Below, one piece after another: positions 8,567 through 17,345 of a stretch of 64,000 nucleotides of DNA. Positions within the stretch are counted from its first letter, which is position 1. Every line of letters starts with the position of its first letter. The translations under genes and the position numbers were made by a program. Location: assembly GCF_014207435.1 (NCBI RefSeq), contig NZ_JACHGH010000001.1:520439-584438 (forward strand), written 5' to 3'. The notes under the pieces were generated by a model. That model saw nothing but the letters and a program-made list of their open reading frames with translations. It was not told the origin of the DNA and searched no databases. The stretch is from Salirhabdus euzebyi. GTDB lineage: Bacteria; Bacillota; Bacilli; Bacillales; Alkalibacillaceae.

Positions 8567-9202
8567 TCATTTTTCCTGTTGATTTTTTTGCCGTACAATC
8601 TTTAATATGGCGTAAATAGCTTGCCCAATCCGAAAAGAAATCATGCATTGAATGTTTGTTTCAAATATGTTTCGTTGAAAAACTGGTGTGATAGATAGAT
8701 TAGGATAGTTTAGGAGTTTTGTGAATTGACCTATTGCTCCTACCATACTACCTTTTATTGCCCACAAGGAACCTATAGCAATACCTGTTAAACTTGCATC
8801 GGTTGAACCTATGTACGTTTTCCATTGGAAAGAGTGGACCCTTATTTTTTTCGTGAATTTCACAATTACTGGCAGGGATTTTAAAATTGTTCTTATTAAT
8901 TTTTCAAAATCCTTTAAACGTTTTACTATTTTTTCTAAAGAAAAGGTGTGCTTTTTCTCATTATTATCATTTTTCTCGATCTTTATTTTCACCTTTGTGT
9001 CTCCATCTTCTTCCTCTTCAACTTCTAGTGGGATTTCTCTCTCTATTTTAATTATCTTCCAAAATTTTAATTGCACATCTAGCTGGTTGTAATCTTTCTT
9101 ATGGTTATAGTGAAAAGTAATATGTACCCTTGTATAAATAATAATGATAAACAGAATAATGAAGAGGATAATGAGTACAAAAAGTATAAACAATACGTTC
9201 AA
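8567..9202 (-). CDS. ytfI: DUF2953 membrane protein YtfI
   Basis: About 211 residues of DUF2953. A strongly hydrophobic N-terminal segment (NVLFILFVLIILFIILFIII) anchors a domain that appears to lie outside the membrane, with a charged linker EVEEEEDGDTKVKIKIEKND and conserved blocks such as KIRVHSFQWKTYIGSTDAS. The start is uncertain: TTG at 9202 with AGAGGTGG four bases upstream, or GTG at 9211. It is upstream of gerW in one operon, as in B. subtilis, suggesting a spore role; no activity is known. Confidence 0.85.
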   Translation of the reverse strand: MNVLFILFVLIILFIILFIIIIYTRVHITFHYNHKKDYNQLDVQLKFWKIIKIEREIPLEVEEEEDGDTKVKIKIEKNDNNEKKHTFSLEKIVKRLKDFEKLIRTILKSLPVIVKFTKKIRVHSFQWKTYIGSTDASLTGIAIGSLWAIKGSMVGAIGQFTKLLNYPNLSITPVFQRNIFETNIQCMISFRIGQAIYAILKIVRQKNQQEK

Positions 9203-9555
9203 AGCAACCACCTCTTTTTATCATTATTTTCACAAAAAATAAAATTAAACAGAGAGAAGCTTTTATTTTCTGTCACTTTTCAAGTCGATTATAGTTTTTG
9301 AGAGAAAATGTGGTGCATTACTTCTACACCCTCTACTTACTGAGGGGTCATTCGTAGTAGTTGTTAAGCGGATTGATGCTTCAAAGGAAAAATCCCATAG
9401 AAAGGATTCGCCTTCCCATTTCTGTCTACTGTATGAAAACAACAATATTGTAGAAAATGGCCTATTTTATTATGGTAAAAATGAGGAAAGTGATATGATA
9501 TAGGTGAAATTCATCAACTTTTAAGGTACAAACTCGATAGCGGAGGTAATGTCAC
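9203..9555. other. Intergenic region between divergent ytfI and nadK with an unexplained segment
   Basis: The 353-bp gap is longer and less AT-rich in its middle (about 9290-9450) than neighbouring gaps. That middle holds a small hairpin (CCCTC-TACTTACT-GAGGG, 9331-9348) and, on the minus strand, an open frame of 60 codons (9445-9263) with no ribosome site. A -10-like TATGATAT near 9493 may serve nadK. sppA and yteJ, which B. subtilis has here, are absent. The middle segment may be a dispersed repeat or an RNA; I cannot assign it. Confidence 0.35.
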
Positions 9556-10362
9556 ATGGACGAAAGAAAAAATCTTTACTTTTTCTATCCAAAAAATGAC
9601 CAATTAGAAAAACAGCTACAACCATTATTTGATTTAGCACAAAATAATAACTTTAACATTGTAACAGAAGCAGAAAATGCAAATATCATCATCAGCGTTG
9701 GTGGAGATGGCACATTTTTGCAGGCCGTAAGAAAAACAGGTTTTAGGCAGGACTGTCTATATGTAGGAATAAAATATGAAGAAGAAGCAGGACTCTATTG
9801 TGACTTTGATTTAGATTCCTTCGACAGTATGGTCGATGTCATGCTTAACCAGGATTTAGAAGTTAGAAGATTTCCTGTTATAGATGTTGCCATTAATGGA
9901 GATGAAGCACGTTTCCATTGCTTAAACGAGCTTAGTATTCGTTCTTCGATTATTAAATCATTTGTGTTAGATGTGTTCATCGATGATACTCATTTCGAAA
10001 AATTTCGTGGGGATGGTTTGGTAGTGGCAACGCCAACGGGTAGTACAGGCTACAATAAATCAACCAATGGGGCTGTTGTAGATCCTAAGATTCCTTGCTT
10101 TCAAGTAACTGAGCTAGCTTCCTTAAATAACAACATGTACCGCACACTTGGTTCTTCCTTTATACTTAGTGGCGAAAGAAAACTACGTCTAGAAGTAATT
10201 CAAGATGGCAATGATTACCCTGTAATTGGTATGGATAACGAAGCCTATTCCATTCGAAATATTAAAACGCTCGACATTACATTAAGTGACAAAATTGTCA
10301 AAACAGTAAAACTTAAAAATAATTCATTCTGGGATCGCGTAAAACGAACATTTTTAACCTAA
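9556..10362 (+). CDS. nadK: NAD kinase (second Bacillus type, YtdI)
   Basis: A 268-residue ATP-NAD kinase that makes NADP. It has the GGDGT motif in SVGGDGTFLQAVRK, the substrate-loop NE motif in HCLNELSI, and the GDGLVVATPTGSTGYNKS block. Length and the FYPKND opening fit the YtdI/PpnKB paralogue rather than the main PpnKA enzyme. The ATG at 9556 follows GCGGAGGTAATGTCAC. It is transcribed opposite to gerW-ytfI and converges on ytcJ across a shared terminator. Confidence 0.95.
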   Translation: MDERKNLYFFYPKNDQLEKQLQPLFDLAQNNNFNIVTEAENANIIISVGGDGTFLQAVRKTGFRQDCLYVGIKYEEEAGLYCDFDLDSFDSMVDVMLNQDLEVRRFPVIDVAINGDEARFHCLNELSIRSSIIKSFVLDVFIDDTHFEKFRGDGLVVATPTGSTGYNKSTNGAVVDPKIPCFQVTELASLNNNMYRTLGSSFILSGERKLRLEVIQDGNDYPVIGMDNEAYSIRNIKTLDITLSDKIVKTVKLKNNSFWDRVKRTFLT

Positions 10363-10365
10363 AAC

Positions 10366-10400
10366 ATAATGGCCCGTGTTCACTTGAACACGGGCCATTA
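10366..10400. terminator. Bidirectional terminator between nadK and ytcJ
   Basis: ATGGCCCGTGTTCA and TGAACACGGGCCAT form a perfect 14-bp stem with a 2-nt loop, lying between two convergent stop codons. Confidence 0.9.
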
Positions 10401-10405
10401 ATCGT

Positions 10406-11995
10406 TTATTTACGATAAACAATGGTTTCGTCAACAACCGTTTTCAAAACCGACGTACTAGAAATTTCACTTGGTTCGATTTTGAATAAGTCTTTATTTA
10501 AAATGGTGAAATCGGCATAAAATCCTGGAGCAATTTGACCTTGAATATGCTCGTTTCCAATAGCTGCAGCTGCATTTATTGTATACAAGGCTATTGCCTC
10601 ATATATGGATAAAGCCTGTTCTAATCCATAAGAATTCCCATCAAATATGGACTTACGTATAATTGCCGCTTCTATACCTTTTAATGGATTTACCTCTTCG
10701 ATTGGAGCATCAGAACCACCCGCACAAATAATTCCTCGCTCCAAAAAGGATTTCCAAGGATATGCATGTTGAAGTCTTCTTTCTCCGATTCGTTCCATTA
10801 CCCATGGGAAATCAGAGGATACAAATGTTGGTTGAATATCAATAATTGTGTTTGATTTATTGATACGTTCATATAACTCTTCTCTCATAATTTGCGCATG
10901 GATAATTCTGTCTTTCACTCCACTAGGGGGAGGAAATTTCTCCAGCATGTCCACAACAAATTCTACCGCTTTATCACCTATTGCATGAATCGCGACTGGC
11001 ATTTGAAGCGATCTTGCTTTTTCCATTAATAACGACATCTGTGTTTCTGAATGGATTGGTACTCCTACTTGCATTGGATCATCCTCATATGGTTCGGATA
11101 ACCATGCTGTTCTACCTCCTAAAGCACCGTCAGCAAAAATTTTCATTGCCCCTAATTCTACCCATTTTGTTCCTCGTTTGAAACCTAATCCAGCCTTTTC
11201 CATATCTTCGATTACACCATGGTGGACTAAGAGATGAGCTCTGAATTTGATTTTTTCTCCATCTATGGTCCGACAAAATGCTTGATATGTTTGATCAAAT
11301 CCACCATAATAATTTAAATCTTCTGTATGGCCTGCAACTATACCTTTTGCAAGCAGGTCATGAATGGAAACATTAATTGCTTTTTCAATATACTCGTCTG
11401 TTACAGTTGGCATTGCATTCTTTATTAAATCTTGTGCAGTATCTAGTAAAAAGCCAGTAGGACTTCCATCTTCATCTTTGGCTATTACGCCACCAAATGG
11501 TGCCTCGGTTCGATGATCTACTCCTGCCATTTCTAATGCTTTTGAATTAGCAACTATTGCATGTCTACAAATTCTCGTAAGCATAACGGGATGATCAGGA
11601 GCTATCTCATCTAATTCCTTGCGATGAATAATCCGTGGGTCGTCCCACTGATTCTCATTAAAACCTTCACCAACTAACCATTCCCCAGGAGCTAAATTAC
11701 TAGTAGCTTTCTTAATCGACTCGAGCAATTCCTTTGGGGATTGTGTATAAGCTAAATCAAGCCTAAGTATCCTTTCACCATGACCAACAATATGTAAATG
11801 GCTGTCAATAAAACCTGGATACATAACCTGTCCTTCTATATCGACATATTCTTCAATATTATCTTTATATTTATTTTCTAATTCCTGTTTTAAGCCCATA
11901 TCCATTACTTTTCCATTTTCCGAATAAACTGCTTCTACCATTTCATTTGGCATGCGCATTGTATATATACTACCACCAAACCAAAGTTTGCCCAT
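10406..11995 (-). CDS. ytcJ: Metal-dependent amidohydrolase YtcJ
   Basis: A 529-residue amidohydrolase-3 family protein, cytoplasmic; the substrate is unknown. Motifs in order: composite-domain start MGKLWFGGSIYTM, metal-site GFIDSHLHIVGHG (HxH), WLVGEGFNENQWDD, MKIFADGALGGRTA, MPVAIHAIGDKAVEF, HAQIMREELY and GGSDAPIEEVNPLKG with the late aspartate. GGGAGAGTGTAGCAT precedes the ATG. The length is typical. Converges with nadK; no partner enzyme is adjacent. Confidence 0.93.
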   Translation of the reverse strand: MGKLWFGGSIYTMRMPNEMVEAVYSENGKVMDMGLKQELENKYKDNIEEYVDIEGQVMYPGFIDSHLHIVGHGERILRLDLAYTQSPKELLESIKKATSNLAPGEWLVGEGFNENQWDDPRIIHRKELDEIAPDHPVMLTRICRHAIVANSKALEMAGVDHRTEAPFGGVIAKDEDGSPTGFLLDTAQDLIKNAMPTVTDEYIEKAINVSIHDLLAKGIVAGHTEDLNYYGGFDQTYQAFCRTIDGEKIKFRAHLLVHHGVIEDMEKAGLGFKRGTKWVELGAMKIFADGALGGRTAWLSEPYEDDPMQVGVPIHSETQMSLLMEKARSLQMPVAIHAIGDKAVEFVVDMLEKFPPPSGVKDRIIHAQIMREELYERINKSNTIIDIQPTFVSSDFPWVMERIGERRLQHAYPWKSFLERGIICAGGSDAPIEEVNPLKGIEAAIIRKSIFDGNSYGLEQALSIYEAIALYTINAAAAIGNEHIQGQIAPGFYADFTILNKDLFKIEPSEISSTSVLKTVVDETIVYRK

Positions 11996-12063
11996 ATGCT
12001 ACACTCTCCCAATAAAAATTAAAAAGTAATCTTTTTTTCACTATACGACATAATTTAGCTGAA

Positions 12064-12100
12064 AGTAAAAAGAAAAGGGCAGATAAATCTGCCCTTTTCA
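12064..12100 (-). terminator. Terminator of sspA
   Basis: AAAAGGGCAGA-TAAA-TCTGCCCTTTT (12073-12098) is a perfect 11-bp stem followed on the minus strand by TTCTTTTTAC. Confidence 0.88.
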
Positions 12101-12119
12101 ATCCAAACATATTCAATTA

Positions 12120-12320
12120 TTAACGATTCATTTGTTGTTGAGCAAATGTTACAAGGCGCTTCGTGATTTCACCGCCGACTGAACCGTTAGCACGAGAAGT
12201 ATTGTCAGCTCCTAAGTTAACACCAAACTCCTGTGCAATTTCAGTTTTCATTTGGTTAATAGCTTGTTCAGCACCAGGTACAACAAGTTGGTTCGAATTT
12301 TGGCTATTATTGTTTGCCAT
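12120..12320 (-). CDS. sspA: Small acid-soluble spore protein, alpha/beta type
   Basis: A 66-residue alpha/beta SASP that coats forespore DNA and protects it from UV and chemicals. It carries the two family blocks: EIAQEFGV with the GPR protease cleavage site between Glu and Phe, and [11 protein letters not shown] very strong AAGGAGGTGATTACAC precedes the ATG. Upstream, CATAATT (343-349 past 12000) is a candidate sigma-G -10. The symbol follows the thiI-sspA position in B. subtilis; several paralogues exist per genome. Confidence 0.95.
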   Translation of the reverse strand: MANNNSQNSNQLVVPGAEQAINQMKTEIAQEFGVNLGADNTSRANGSVGGEITKRLVTFAQQQMNR

Positions 12321-12416
12321 GTGTAATCACCTCCTTGTCACTAATTATGTTGTGCAGATTTGGAGGTTTCATACAAAAAAACAATTGGTAGTTTTTTCTT
12401 TTTCGTCATTTAGCTG

Positions 12417-13619
12417 TTATAAAAGGTCTTCAAATAGCTCTTTACGTGGCGATTTTTCGGAAATAGTCACTGTTTCAACATTCTCTAATATTTTTTCAAT
12501 ATCAGGTGTAAAATCAATTGGATCTTCAAACTGATGAATTTTTTCTTTTCTTGGTTTCGTTTTTGGCTGTTTAGGTACGAATACTGTGCAACAATCCTCA
12601 TAAGGACGGATGGAAATTTCATATGTGCCAATTTCCCTAGAAATATCAATAATATCAAGCTTATCCATTGTTACTAGCGGGCGGATAATTGGATAATTGG
12701 TCACTTCATTAATCACATTCATACTCTCCATCGTTTGACTGGCCACTTGGCCTAAGCTTTCTCCTGTTGTTAAGGATAAAATTCCTTCTCTTTCTGCCAA
12801 ACGTTCACTAACTCGAAGCATCATTCGACGCATAACAGTCATCCCATAGCCTTCTGGTATTTCTCTAAATATTTTCTGTTGGAGTTCAGTAAATGGAACA
12901 ATATGGACCTTTAATTGATGTCCATATTTCGTTAGGGTATGAGCTAAATCAAGTACTTTTTGTTTTGCTCGCTCACTTGTAAAAGGTGGAGAATGAAAAT
13001 GGATTGCTTCTACCTTTACCCCTCTTTTTAACGCTAGATATCCTGCAACAGGGCTATCAATTCCACCTGAGAGCAGAAGTAATGTATTCCCTGTGGTTCC
13101 TACAGGTAGCCCGCCTAGCCCTTGAATTTTTCCCGACATAATGTAGGTTGCATCTTGCCTAATTTCTACTCTAATTTCCACATCTGGATTACGAACATTA
13201 ACCGTATATTGATCTGTATTGGAGAGTAGATGTCCACCTAACACCTGGTTCATTTCCTGAGAACCAATAGGAAACTGTTTATTAGGTCGCTTTGTTGTAA
13301 CTTTAAACGTTTTGGCATTTTTCGCTTCCCTTAAAGCGTATAATGCACCTTCTTTAATTTTATCAACGTCATTTTCCACTTTCATTGCCACATTCATAGA
13401 TTGAATACCAAAAACTTCTTGGCACTTTTCAATGACTTTTTCATGATCTTCGCCGTTTAGCTTAATGTACATTTGATCACGGCTACGAATAACATGTAGA
13501 TTTGAAAATGAAGTGAATTTTTGCTTAAGGTTTTTCTTTAATTGTAAAATAAATTGTTTCTTGTTTTTGCCTTTAAGGGCCATTTCACCATACCGAATAA
13601 TTATATGATCAAATTCCAT
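12417..13619 (-). CDS. thiI: tRNA 4-thiouridine synthetase ThiI
   Basis: A 400-residue ThiI that adenylates U8 of tRNA and inserts sulfur; it may also feed thiamine thiazole synthesis. The N-terminus (HIIIRYGEMALKGKNKKQFI) and THUMP region precede the PP-loop LLLLSGGIDSPVAGYLALKR (about residues 180-199). A cysteine pair YEDCCTVF occurs near residue 344. There is no C-terminal rhodanese domain, as usual in Bacillus. The ATG lies two bases after the iscS stop, with GGGGAGATAACA overlapping that stop, so the pair is tightly coupled. Confidence 0.97.
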   Translation of the reverse strand: MEFDHIIIRYGEMALKGKNKKQFILQLKKNLKQKFTSFSNLHVIRSRDQMYIKLNGEDHEKVIEKCQEVFGIQSMNVAMKVENDVDKIKEGALYALREAKNAKTFKVTTKRPNKQFPIGSQEMNQVLGGHLLSNTDQYTVNVRNPDVEIRVEIRQDATYIMSGKIQGLGGLPVGTTGNTLLLLSGGIDSPVAGYLALKRGVKVEAIHFHSPPFTSERAKQKVLDLAHTLTKYGHQLKVHIVPFTELQQKIFREIPEGYGMTVMRRMMLRVSERLAEREGILSLTTGESLGQVASQTMESMNVINEVTNYPIIRPLVTMDKLDIIDISREIGTYEISIRPYEDCCTVFVPKQPKTKPRKEKIHQFEDPIDFTPDIEKILENVETVTISEKSPRKELFEDLL

Positions 13620-13621
13620 TG

Positions 13622-14764
13622 TTATCTCCCCATTACATCGCTAAGTTCATCTAACACTTCTAAAAACGTCCGACAAAATTGATTAATTTCTTCCTCTGTA
13701 TTATAAAACGAGAGACTTATACGAAAGCCATGCATCGTTCTACTTTGCTCTAAACCACATGCTGCGAGGACTGCACTTTCATCGCTATGTTTAGATGAAC
13801 AAGCTGATTTAGTTGATATAAAAATATCTTTTTTCCCTAGTGCATGAATAACTACTTCTGGTTTATATCCAGGTACGGAAATATTTATAATATGAGGCGC
13901 ACCTGTCTTTGGAGAATTGATATAAATTCGCGAATCAGCAGCTAAGCACTCACGAATTGATCGAGAAAGCTTGCTAATTTCATCTATCTTATTTTTTTGA
14001 TTATCAAACGTTAAACGTAATGCCTTCACCATTGCAACGATTCCTGAAACGTTTTCTGTTCCGGGTCTTATTTCTTCTTGTTGTCCTCCACCATGTACTA
14101 ACGGATATAAACTAGTGCCTCTCTTTATATATAATAACCCTGTTCCCTTTAACCCATGAATTTTATGACTGGACATAGAACATAAATCGATGCCTTCATG
14201 AGCTAAATGCAATGGCACTTTTCCAAGCCCTTGTACATGGTCCACATGAAAGAAGAGCTTCGGGTATTGTTGAGAGATAGCTGCGATTTCCTCAATTGGC
14301 TGAATTGTTCCTATTTCGTTGTTTACATGCATAATGGAAATTAAAATAGTATCTTCTCTGATAGCAGCTTTAACTTGTTCTGGCGAAACCTTTCCTTCTA
14401 TATCAACGGATAAATAAGTAACGTCGAAACCAAATTGTTCAAGAGAACGACAAGCTTCCAAGACAGAAGGATGTTCAATCTGAGTTGTAATAATATGTTT
14501 ACCACGATTTTGGTGCTGTAGGGCAATACCTTTAATAGCCAAATTATTACTTTCCGTACCACCTGATGTAAATATTAGCTCTTTTGGTAAGACATTTAGT
14601 AAAGAAGCTGCCTGCTCCTTTGCTTTTGTTAATAATTGCTCCACCTCTCCCCCTAAATAATGGATAGAAGAAGGATTGGCAAAAAAACCTTGGGAAACTT
14701 TATAAAAGCTATCCAAAACTTCTTTGTAAGGACTTGTTGTTGCGCTATTATCTAAATAAATCAT
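13622..14764 (-). CDS. nifZ: Cysteine desulfurase (NifS/IscS family), sulfur donor to ThiI
   Basis: A 380-residue PLP-dependent cysteine desulfurase making persulfide from cysteine. Start MIYLDNSATT, PLP-lysine block SSHKIHGLKGTGLLY, and active-site cysteine in TKSACSSKHSDES. Two adjacent ATGs (14767, 14764) follow AAGGAGCTTA; the second has better spacing. Cotranscribed with thiI, matching the B. subtilis nifZ (iscSB)-thiI pair, in which this dedicated desulfurase supplies ThiI. No scaffold gene is adjacent, so Fe-S assembly is not suggested. Confidence 0.95.
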   Translation of the reverse strand: MIYLDNSATTSPYKEVLDSFYKVSQGFFANPSSIHYLGGEVEQLLTKAKEQAASLLNVLPKELIFTSGGTESNNLAIKGIALQHQNRGKHIITTQIEHPSVLEACRSLEQFGFDVTYLSVDIEGKVSPEQVKAAIREDTILISIMHVNNEIGTIQPIEEIAAISQQYPKLFFHVDHVQGLGKVPLHLAHEGIDLCSMSSHKIHGLKGTGLLYIKRGTSLYPLVHGGGQQEEIRPGTENVSGIVAMVKALRLTFDNQKNKIDEISKLSRSIRECLAADSRIYINSPKTGAPHIINISVPGYKPEVVIHALGKKDIFISTKSACSSKHSDESAVLAACGLEQSRTMHGFRISLSFYNTEEEINQFCRTFLEVLDELSDVMGR

Positions 14765-14911
14765 CATTAAGCTCCTTTTTCCGTTTGCAATCAAATATAA
14801 TAACACAATATTTTTCAATTTAAAACTTTTACCTTACGTTAATAATAACAGAGTAAAGGGTAGATTACCCAATTTACTAGCCTATTGAAAACGATATGGG
14901 ACATTACTCAA

Positions 14912-14943
14912 AGAAAAAGCCGTCCTTTAAAAGGACAGCTTGA
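14912..14943 (-). terminator. Terminator after the ezrA operon
   Basis: AAGCTGTCCTTT and AAAGGACGGCTT pair on the minus strand (one mismatch) and are followed by TTTTCTTTG. It lies 9 bp after the stop of the small membrane protein gene. Confidence 0.85.
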
Positions 14944-14951
14944 ACTACTAG

Positions 14952-15248
14952 TTATTCCAAAAGCGAAAGTAGCGTATCGATTGATATCATTTCTTCTGAA
15001 GATATGTTTCTTATCCATTCCTTGCTTAAACCCACTTCTTTTATGTCTGCTAATTCCTGCTTGCCTAGTGCTTGATGAAATAAAGTATCCACATTTCCCG
15101 ATTTATAAAGGTTCGTTTCCAATACATATGCACTATGGTCACTCATAGGATAGTTTTTTACTTTGTTAGCTGATATAAACATCCAAAGAGCAGTACTCCA
15201 AATGGTTATACATCCGATCACTAGGGTAATAAGAATAAATCTTTTCAC
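14952..15248 (-). CDS. Small membrane-anchored protein downstream of ezrA
   Basis: A 98-residue protein with one N-terminal membrane segment (FILITLVIGCITIWSTALWM, about residues 4-23) followed by a hydrophilic domain rich in Leu, Glu and Lys, ending TLLSLLE. I do not recognise a family. It starts with GTG at 15248, only five bases after the ezrA stop, with a weak ribosome site, so it is probably translated by coupling to ezrA. A good terminator follows, defining an ezrA operon of two genes. The topology suggests an extracytoplasmic C-terminus. Function unknown; a division-site link is only guilt by association. Confidence 0.65.
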   Translation of the reverse strand: MKRFILITLVIGCITIWSTALWMFISANKVKNYPMSDHSAYVLETNLYKSGNVDTLFHQALGKQELADIKEVGLSKEWIRNISSEEMISIDTLLSLLE

Positions 15249-15253
15249 AGCTA

Positions 15254-16957
15254 TTACCGCTTAAGACCAACTTGCTGTCTCATGATCTCCTCTAGACGTT
15301 TTACAGCACCAGGTTCAATTTCTTCCAGACCATTACCTGCATGTTCCAAAGCAAGTTCATAGTCCCAGTTACGGAAAGCATTTTCTGCTTCAGATAATTG
15401 AGCTGCAAGCATAGGGTATTGGCTTCTATAACGATTTGCATATTGGATAACGTACTCAGCTAAGTATGCTTGTTCAAATAAATAATCAGTTTGCTCAACA
15501 GCTGTAACCGTATTTTTTTCGGCTTTCGTTAAAGCATAGTTAATTTCATCGATTTTCAAAGGATGTTGATCTAGCTTTACATTCATATTGTCAATCATTG
15601 CTGCTACTTCTGAAATAGCATTATAAATATACTCAGGAACTCCCGGAAGATTACTTTTTTGCAATCTTCTTCTGACATGCGCTAGTTCGCGTACTAAGTT
15701 ATTTATTTTCTCTTTTGCTTGTAATTCGTCTTGTCTAAGTGATTTAATTTTATTTTGAAACTCAACGTGTTGTTGATGTAAATTTTCCCACTGTATAATC
15801 CAACCTTCTAATTCACTTCGTATATGGGAATAATTTTTCTTTTCTTCATCTAGCTCTCGTTCCATTTTTTCTGACTGAAGTTTCAATTGCTTTAATCCAT
15901 TTTCTAGATTAAGCTGTGTTTCTTGATCTTCATCTTTGAAATGATAGCTTTCTTGAAGAATTTTCACATCACTTTTTGTTTTTTCTAAATCTTTTTCAAT
16001 CTCTTCTAAGCTTCTATACATGACATGGACATGTTTTTCCGTATATGTTTTTGCCAACGCTTCTTCTTCTAATTGATGGAAAATTTCTTGAATTCGTTCC
16101 TCTATCTCGATAATAGTATTTTCCACACCATCTATTTCCCCTTGGTGGAGCATTTCAATTAGAATCAATAATTGTTCATGATGTTTATGTATTTCCTTCT
16201 CAAAACCAAAGTGATGAATTTGATGTCCATTATCTTTCATTTCTTTCAAACCACTAATAAGTTCATCTAATTGTTCTGGCAAATCTGTTTTACACGTCCG
16301 ATATAATAATGGTAAAACCTTTATTTTATGGTTTAAAATTTGGAGACGGGCATTAGCATCCTGCACAAGATGTTGCGCTTCCAAATAATTGCCTTTATTA
16401 GTTAAGTCTTCAAAGTGAGATAATTGGTCTTCTATTTCATCTAATTCTACATCGAAGACCACTTCCGCTTTTCCGAATTGATATCTATTTTGTAACAAGT
16501 ATTTTCTTGTTTCTTTTACACGAGGACGAATAAACTCAATTTCTTTTGAGCTATCTTCTTTTGAAATAATTAAGGCATCAACCTCTTCAAACATTTTCTC
16601 GATGGATACTTCGATTATCTCAATTGTTCTACTTACTTCATTAAGGATCTTTTTCGCAGAACGAAAACGATATCGGTCAGCTGCTTCTTCAGCATCAAGT
16701 AAATCCTCTTCAATATCAGGCATTTTTCTTGTTACGATATGGTCCCATTCCGTACGCCACTTTTCAAAACGTGTCTGAGTTTCACCGGATAGATTCAACT
16801 CTTTTACTTTTGATAGTTGGTTTGTTACGTCCTTATTCATAACTTCTAATTTCCACTCTTCTAATTTATCAACTCGGTCATAAACCTTTTTTCTTAATAT
16901 GAGACCTATGGTGATGAGGGTGATTAATAAAAGAATGGCTCCGATGATGTACTCCAT
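15254..16957 (-). CDS. ezrA: Septation ring formation regulator EzrA
   Basis: A 567-residue membrane-anchored inhibitor and spatial regulator of FtsZ ring formation. One N-terminal membrane segment (YIIGAILLLITLITIGLILR) is followed by spectrin-like coiled coil over the whole length. The C-terminal patch contains FRNWDYELALEHAGNGLEEI, close to the conserved QNR-type patch of EzrA, which here reads YANRYRSQYP in the previous helix. The ATG at 16957 follows AAGGAGGCTTTAT; the frame runs eight codons further without a better site. hisJ, expected upstream in B. subtilis, is absent. Confidence 0.96.
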   Translation of the reverse strand: MEYIIGAILLLITLITIGLILRKKVYDRVDKLEEWKLEVMNKDVTNQLSKVKELNLSGETQTRFEKWRTEWDHIVTRKMPDIEEDLLDAEEAADRYRFRSAKKILNEVSRTIEIIEVSIEKMFEEVDALIISKEDSSKEIEFIRPRVKETRKYLLQNRYQFGKAEVVFDVELDEIEDQLSHFEDLTNKGNYLEAQHLVQDANARLQILNHKIKVLPLLYRTCKTDLPEQLDELISGLKEMKDNGHQIHHFGFEKEIHKHHEQLLILIEMLHQGEIDGVENTIIEIEERIQEIFHQLEEEALAKTYTEKHVHVMYRSLEEIEKDLEKTKSDVKILQESYHFKDEDQETQLNLENGLKQLKLQSEKMERELDEEKKNYSHIRSELEGWIIQWENLHQQHVEFQNKIKSLRQDELQAKEKINNLVRELAHVRRRLQKSNLPGVPEYIYNAISEVAAMIDNMNVKLDQHPLKIDEINYALTKAEKNTVTAVEQTDYLFEQAYLAEYVIQYANRYRSQYPMLAAQLSEAENAFRNWDYELALEHAGNGLEEIEPGAVKRLEEIMRQQVGLKR

Positions 16958-17335
16958 ATAAAGCCTCCTTACCATTTCCAACGTTCCTTTTAACCGTTCG
17001 GCATGGAAAATTGTGTTGTTAATATAATATCATGATAAGGCTTATTTTTGCTAAATTTTTTCAAATTTCTTTTGATTTTGACAAGATTCAAGCAGAAAAC
17101 GCCAATACTTTGTAAAAGGCTGACAGCAATAAGTAATACCTCATATGCTAGTTTGCGACACAAGAGATTTTCTCCTATTGTCATAGGGGCTTATTACGTT
17201 TGCTAAATGAGGTGTCAGAAAAATTTTAGAAATTGTCGCCAAGTCCTTTTGCGAAAGCCTTAGTTTTTTTACGTTAATCTTTTAACAAAGTTAAACTTTC
17301 TTAATGTATAAAAAAAAGACAATTGAGGGTTCCTG
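16958..17335. other. Gap between refZ and ezrA holding repeat copy 1
   Basis: A 378-bp gap. The refZ-proximal part is the dispersed element copy 1 (17215-17318). The ezrA-proximal part is AT-rich, includes candidate minus-strand -10 sequences near 17025-17035, and has a 64-codon frame without ribosome site that I reject. It is the place where hisJ lies in B. subtilis. Confidence 0.5.
17215..17318 (+). repeat. Dispersed structured element, copy 1
   Basis: Shares with copies 2 and 3 the segments GTCGCCAAGTCCTT, GCGAAAGCCTTAGTTTTT and TAAACTTTCTTAA. The first stem is TCGCC-A/T-GCGA with one bulged C (17236-17241, 17250-17254). The AT stem (about 17267-17278 with 17300-17311) keeps 11 of 12 pairs, one of them G-U in plus-strand RNA. 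The leading terminator-like arm present in copy 2 is lost here. It lies between the refZ stop and ezrA. Confidence 0.75.
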
Positions 17336-17345
17336 TTAAGAAGCC
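17310..17345 (-). terminator. Terminator of refZ overlapping its last codons
   Basis: Minus-strand arms GACACTTG and CAATTGTC (one mismatch) enclose 21 nt and are followed by TTTTTTTTATAC. The first arm includes coding bases upstream of the refZ stop, and the T-run is the start of repeat copy 1. Confidence 0.55.

Noticed and set aside
12163..12534. 123-codon plus-strand frame
   Set aside because: It is antisense to sspA and to the end of thiI.
14885..15148. 87-codon plus-strand frame
   Set aside because: It is antisense to the ezrA-linked membrane protein gene and crosses its terminator.
16990..17184. 64-codon minus-strand frame in the ezrA-refZ gap
   Set aside because: No ribosome site, composition of spacer, and its end overlaps the probable ezrA promoter.
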